DNA from: Natrinema sp. DC36
GTDB lineage: Archaea; Halobacteriota; Halobacteria; Halobacteriales; Natrialbaceae
DNA length: 64,000 nt
Assembly (NCBI RefSeq): GCF_020405225.1
Contig: NZ_CP084472.1
Coordinates: 3,658,001 to 3,722,000 of the forward strand
Reading direction: 5' to 3'
The position numbers were made by a program, and so were the translations under genes. Within the stretch, counting starts at the first letter, position 1; the number at the start of each line of letters is the position of its first letter. The notes beneath the pieces were generated by a model, which had not been told where the DNA came from, did no database searches, and was given only the letters and a program-made list of their open reading frames with translations. Shown here piece by piece: positions 63,596 to 64,000 of the stretch.

Positions 63596-63871
63596 ATGCG
63601 ACGGCCACGGGTGGACTGGATGACGCGGGCCGACGACGCGATCCTCGAGTTCCTTCTCAACGAGGGGAACCGACCCCTTATCGCGAATCCGTCCACCGTC
63701 GAGGCTAACATCGATTACAAGATCTCGCACGTGAGACGCAGACTGCGGGCACTGCAGGACGGTGGGCTCGTCGAGTACTACGACGAGGATCGTGGTCTGT
63801 ATCGGATCAGTGAGCGAGGTCGAAAATATCTCGCTGGGGAGCTTGATGCGGATGCCCTCGAGCCATCATAA
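63596..63871 (+). CDS. Winged-helix repressor-like protein (haloarchaeal, PhiH1-type)
   Basis: 91 residues. MTRADDAILEFLLNEGNRPL and the winged helix ISHVRRRLRALQDGGLVEYY followed by GLYRISERGRKYLAGELDAD. Similar small proteins in haloarchaea act like phage PhiH1 repressor. The ATG at 63596 or one eight codons later could be used. An AT-rich stretch upstream carries the promoter. No prophage genes are visible within the window end. Confidence 0.78.
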   Translation: MRRPRVDWMTRADDAILEFLLNEGNRPLIANPSTVEANIDYKISHVRRRLRALQDGGLVEYYDEDRGLYRISERGRKYLAGELDADALEPS

Positions 63872-64000
63872 CAAGAAAGCGTCGCAGGTGACCTCCCGCC
63901 ATCTAATTTACTCGTACACACAACCCTGCTAACCTTATTTTTTGATCTTGCTAAATTGCCGATCTTGGACCTCAAACGCGCACCGCGTAAACTCTTCAGA
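63872..64000. other. Window end, noncoding
   Basis: About 130 AT-richer bases after the winged-helix gene with no recognisable feature. The window ends before any further gene. Confidence 0.4.

Overview
The window is a piece of a haloarchaeal chromosome (class Halobacteria). Most of it is GC-rich with very frequent CTCGAG sites. Its proteins are strongly acidic, and several families are known only or mainly from haloarchaea: RNA polymerase epsilon, RdfA, amphi-Trp, MptA, TFB, TrmB and NOB1. Many genes look leaderless, with a TATA-like box about 25-30 nt before the start codon. The gene families fit Natrialbales-type organisms such as Natrinema or Haloterrigena, but the genus is an inference.

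Left part (1-32 kb). Bases 1-10 kb form a catabolic block: a thiolase (cut by the window edge), an acyl-CoA dehydrogenase, an acyl-CoA ligase, a TAXI-type TRAP importer (binding protein plus fused permease), a glutaryl-CoA dehydrogenase-like enzyme and an IclR regulator. This suggests uptake of an organic acid, its activation to a CoA ester, and oxidation. From 10 to 32 kb lie housekeeping and regulatory genes: RdfA (cell shape), FxsA, a DUF255/thioredoxin protein, a TrmB regulator, MptA (pterin synthesis), an S2P/CBS protease, an RlaP-like nucleotidyltransferase, RNAP epsilon, a DsbA-family protein, NAD kinase, a KaiC/RAD55 ATPase, amphi-Trp and universal stress proteins, a sequon-rich surface protein, TFB, NAD synthase, a GNAT acetyltransferase and an enoyl-CoA hydratase. 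Genes for tRNA-Ile(GAT) and tRNA-Gly(CCC) sit among broken copies of their own ends. A promoter-like sequence of about 40 bp occurs four times between 17.2 and 20.0 kb.

Integrated element (32,087-39,685). A conspicuously AT-rich 7.6-kb island is inserted in the 3' end of tRNA-Thr(GGT), with a 36-bp direct repeat (attL/attR) at its ends. An apparently intact tyrosine recombinase lies next to attR. A decayed, unrelated integrase fragment lies near attL. The cargo is a HEPN-like protein divergent from a GIY-YIG-like nuclease, a polytopic membrane protein flanked by imperfect direct repeats, a small protein resembling RNAP epsilon/cyclin folds, and a DUF2971 protein. A long noncoding stretch carries palindromes and dense short inverted repeats. 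The island is the best candidate for an undescribed (possibly defence) system.

Right part (39.7-64 kb) returns to core genes: secD/secF, a response regulator, pgi, a CPBP protease, nob1 with a PRC-barrel gene, infB (aIF5B), a frameshifted cyclophilin-like gene, pyrG-guaAb plus a Rossmann-type third gene, a folate cyclo-ligase with moaB, an ABC exporter, a medium-chain dehydrogenase, a phosphatase/sulfatase-like gene coupled to a methyltransferase, and small regulators. Several small proteins (34 and 58 residues) were found by reading the sequence directly.
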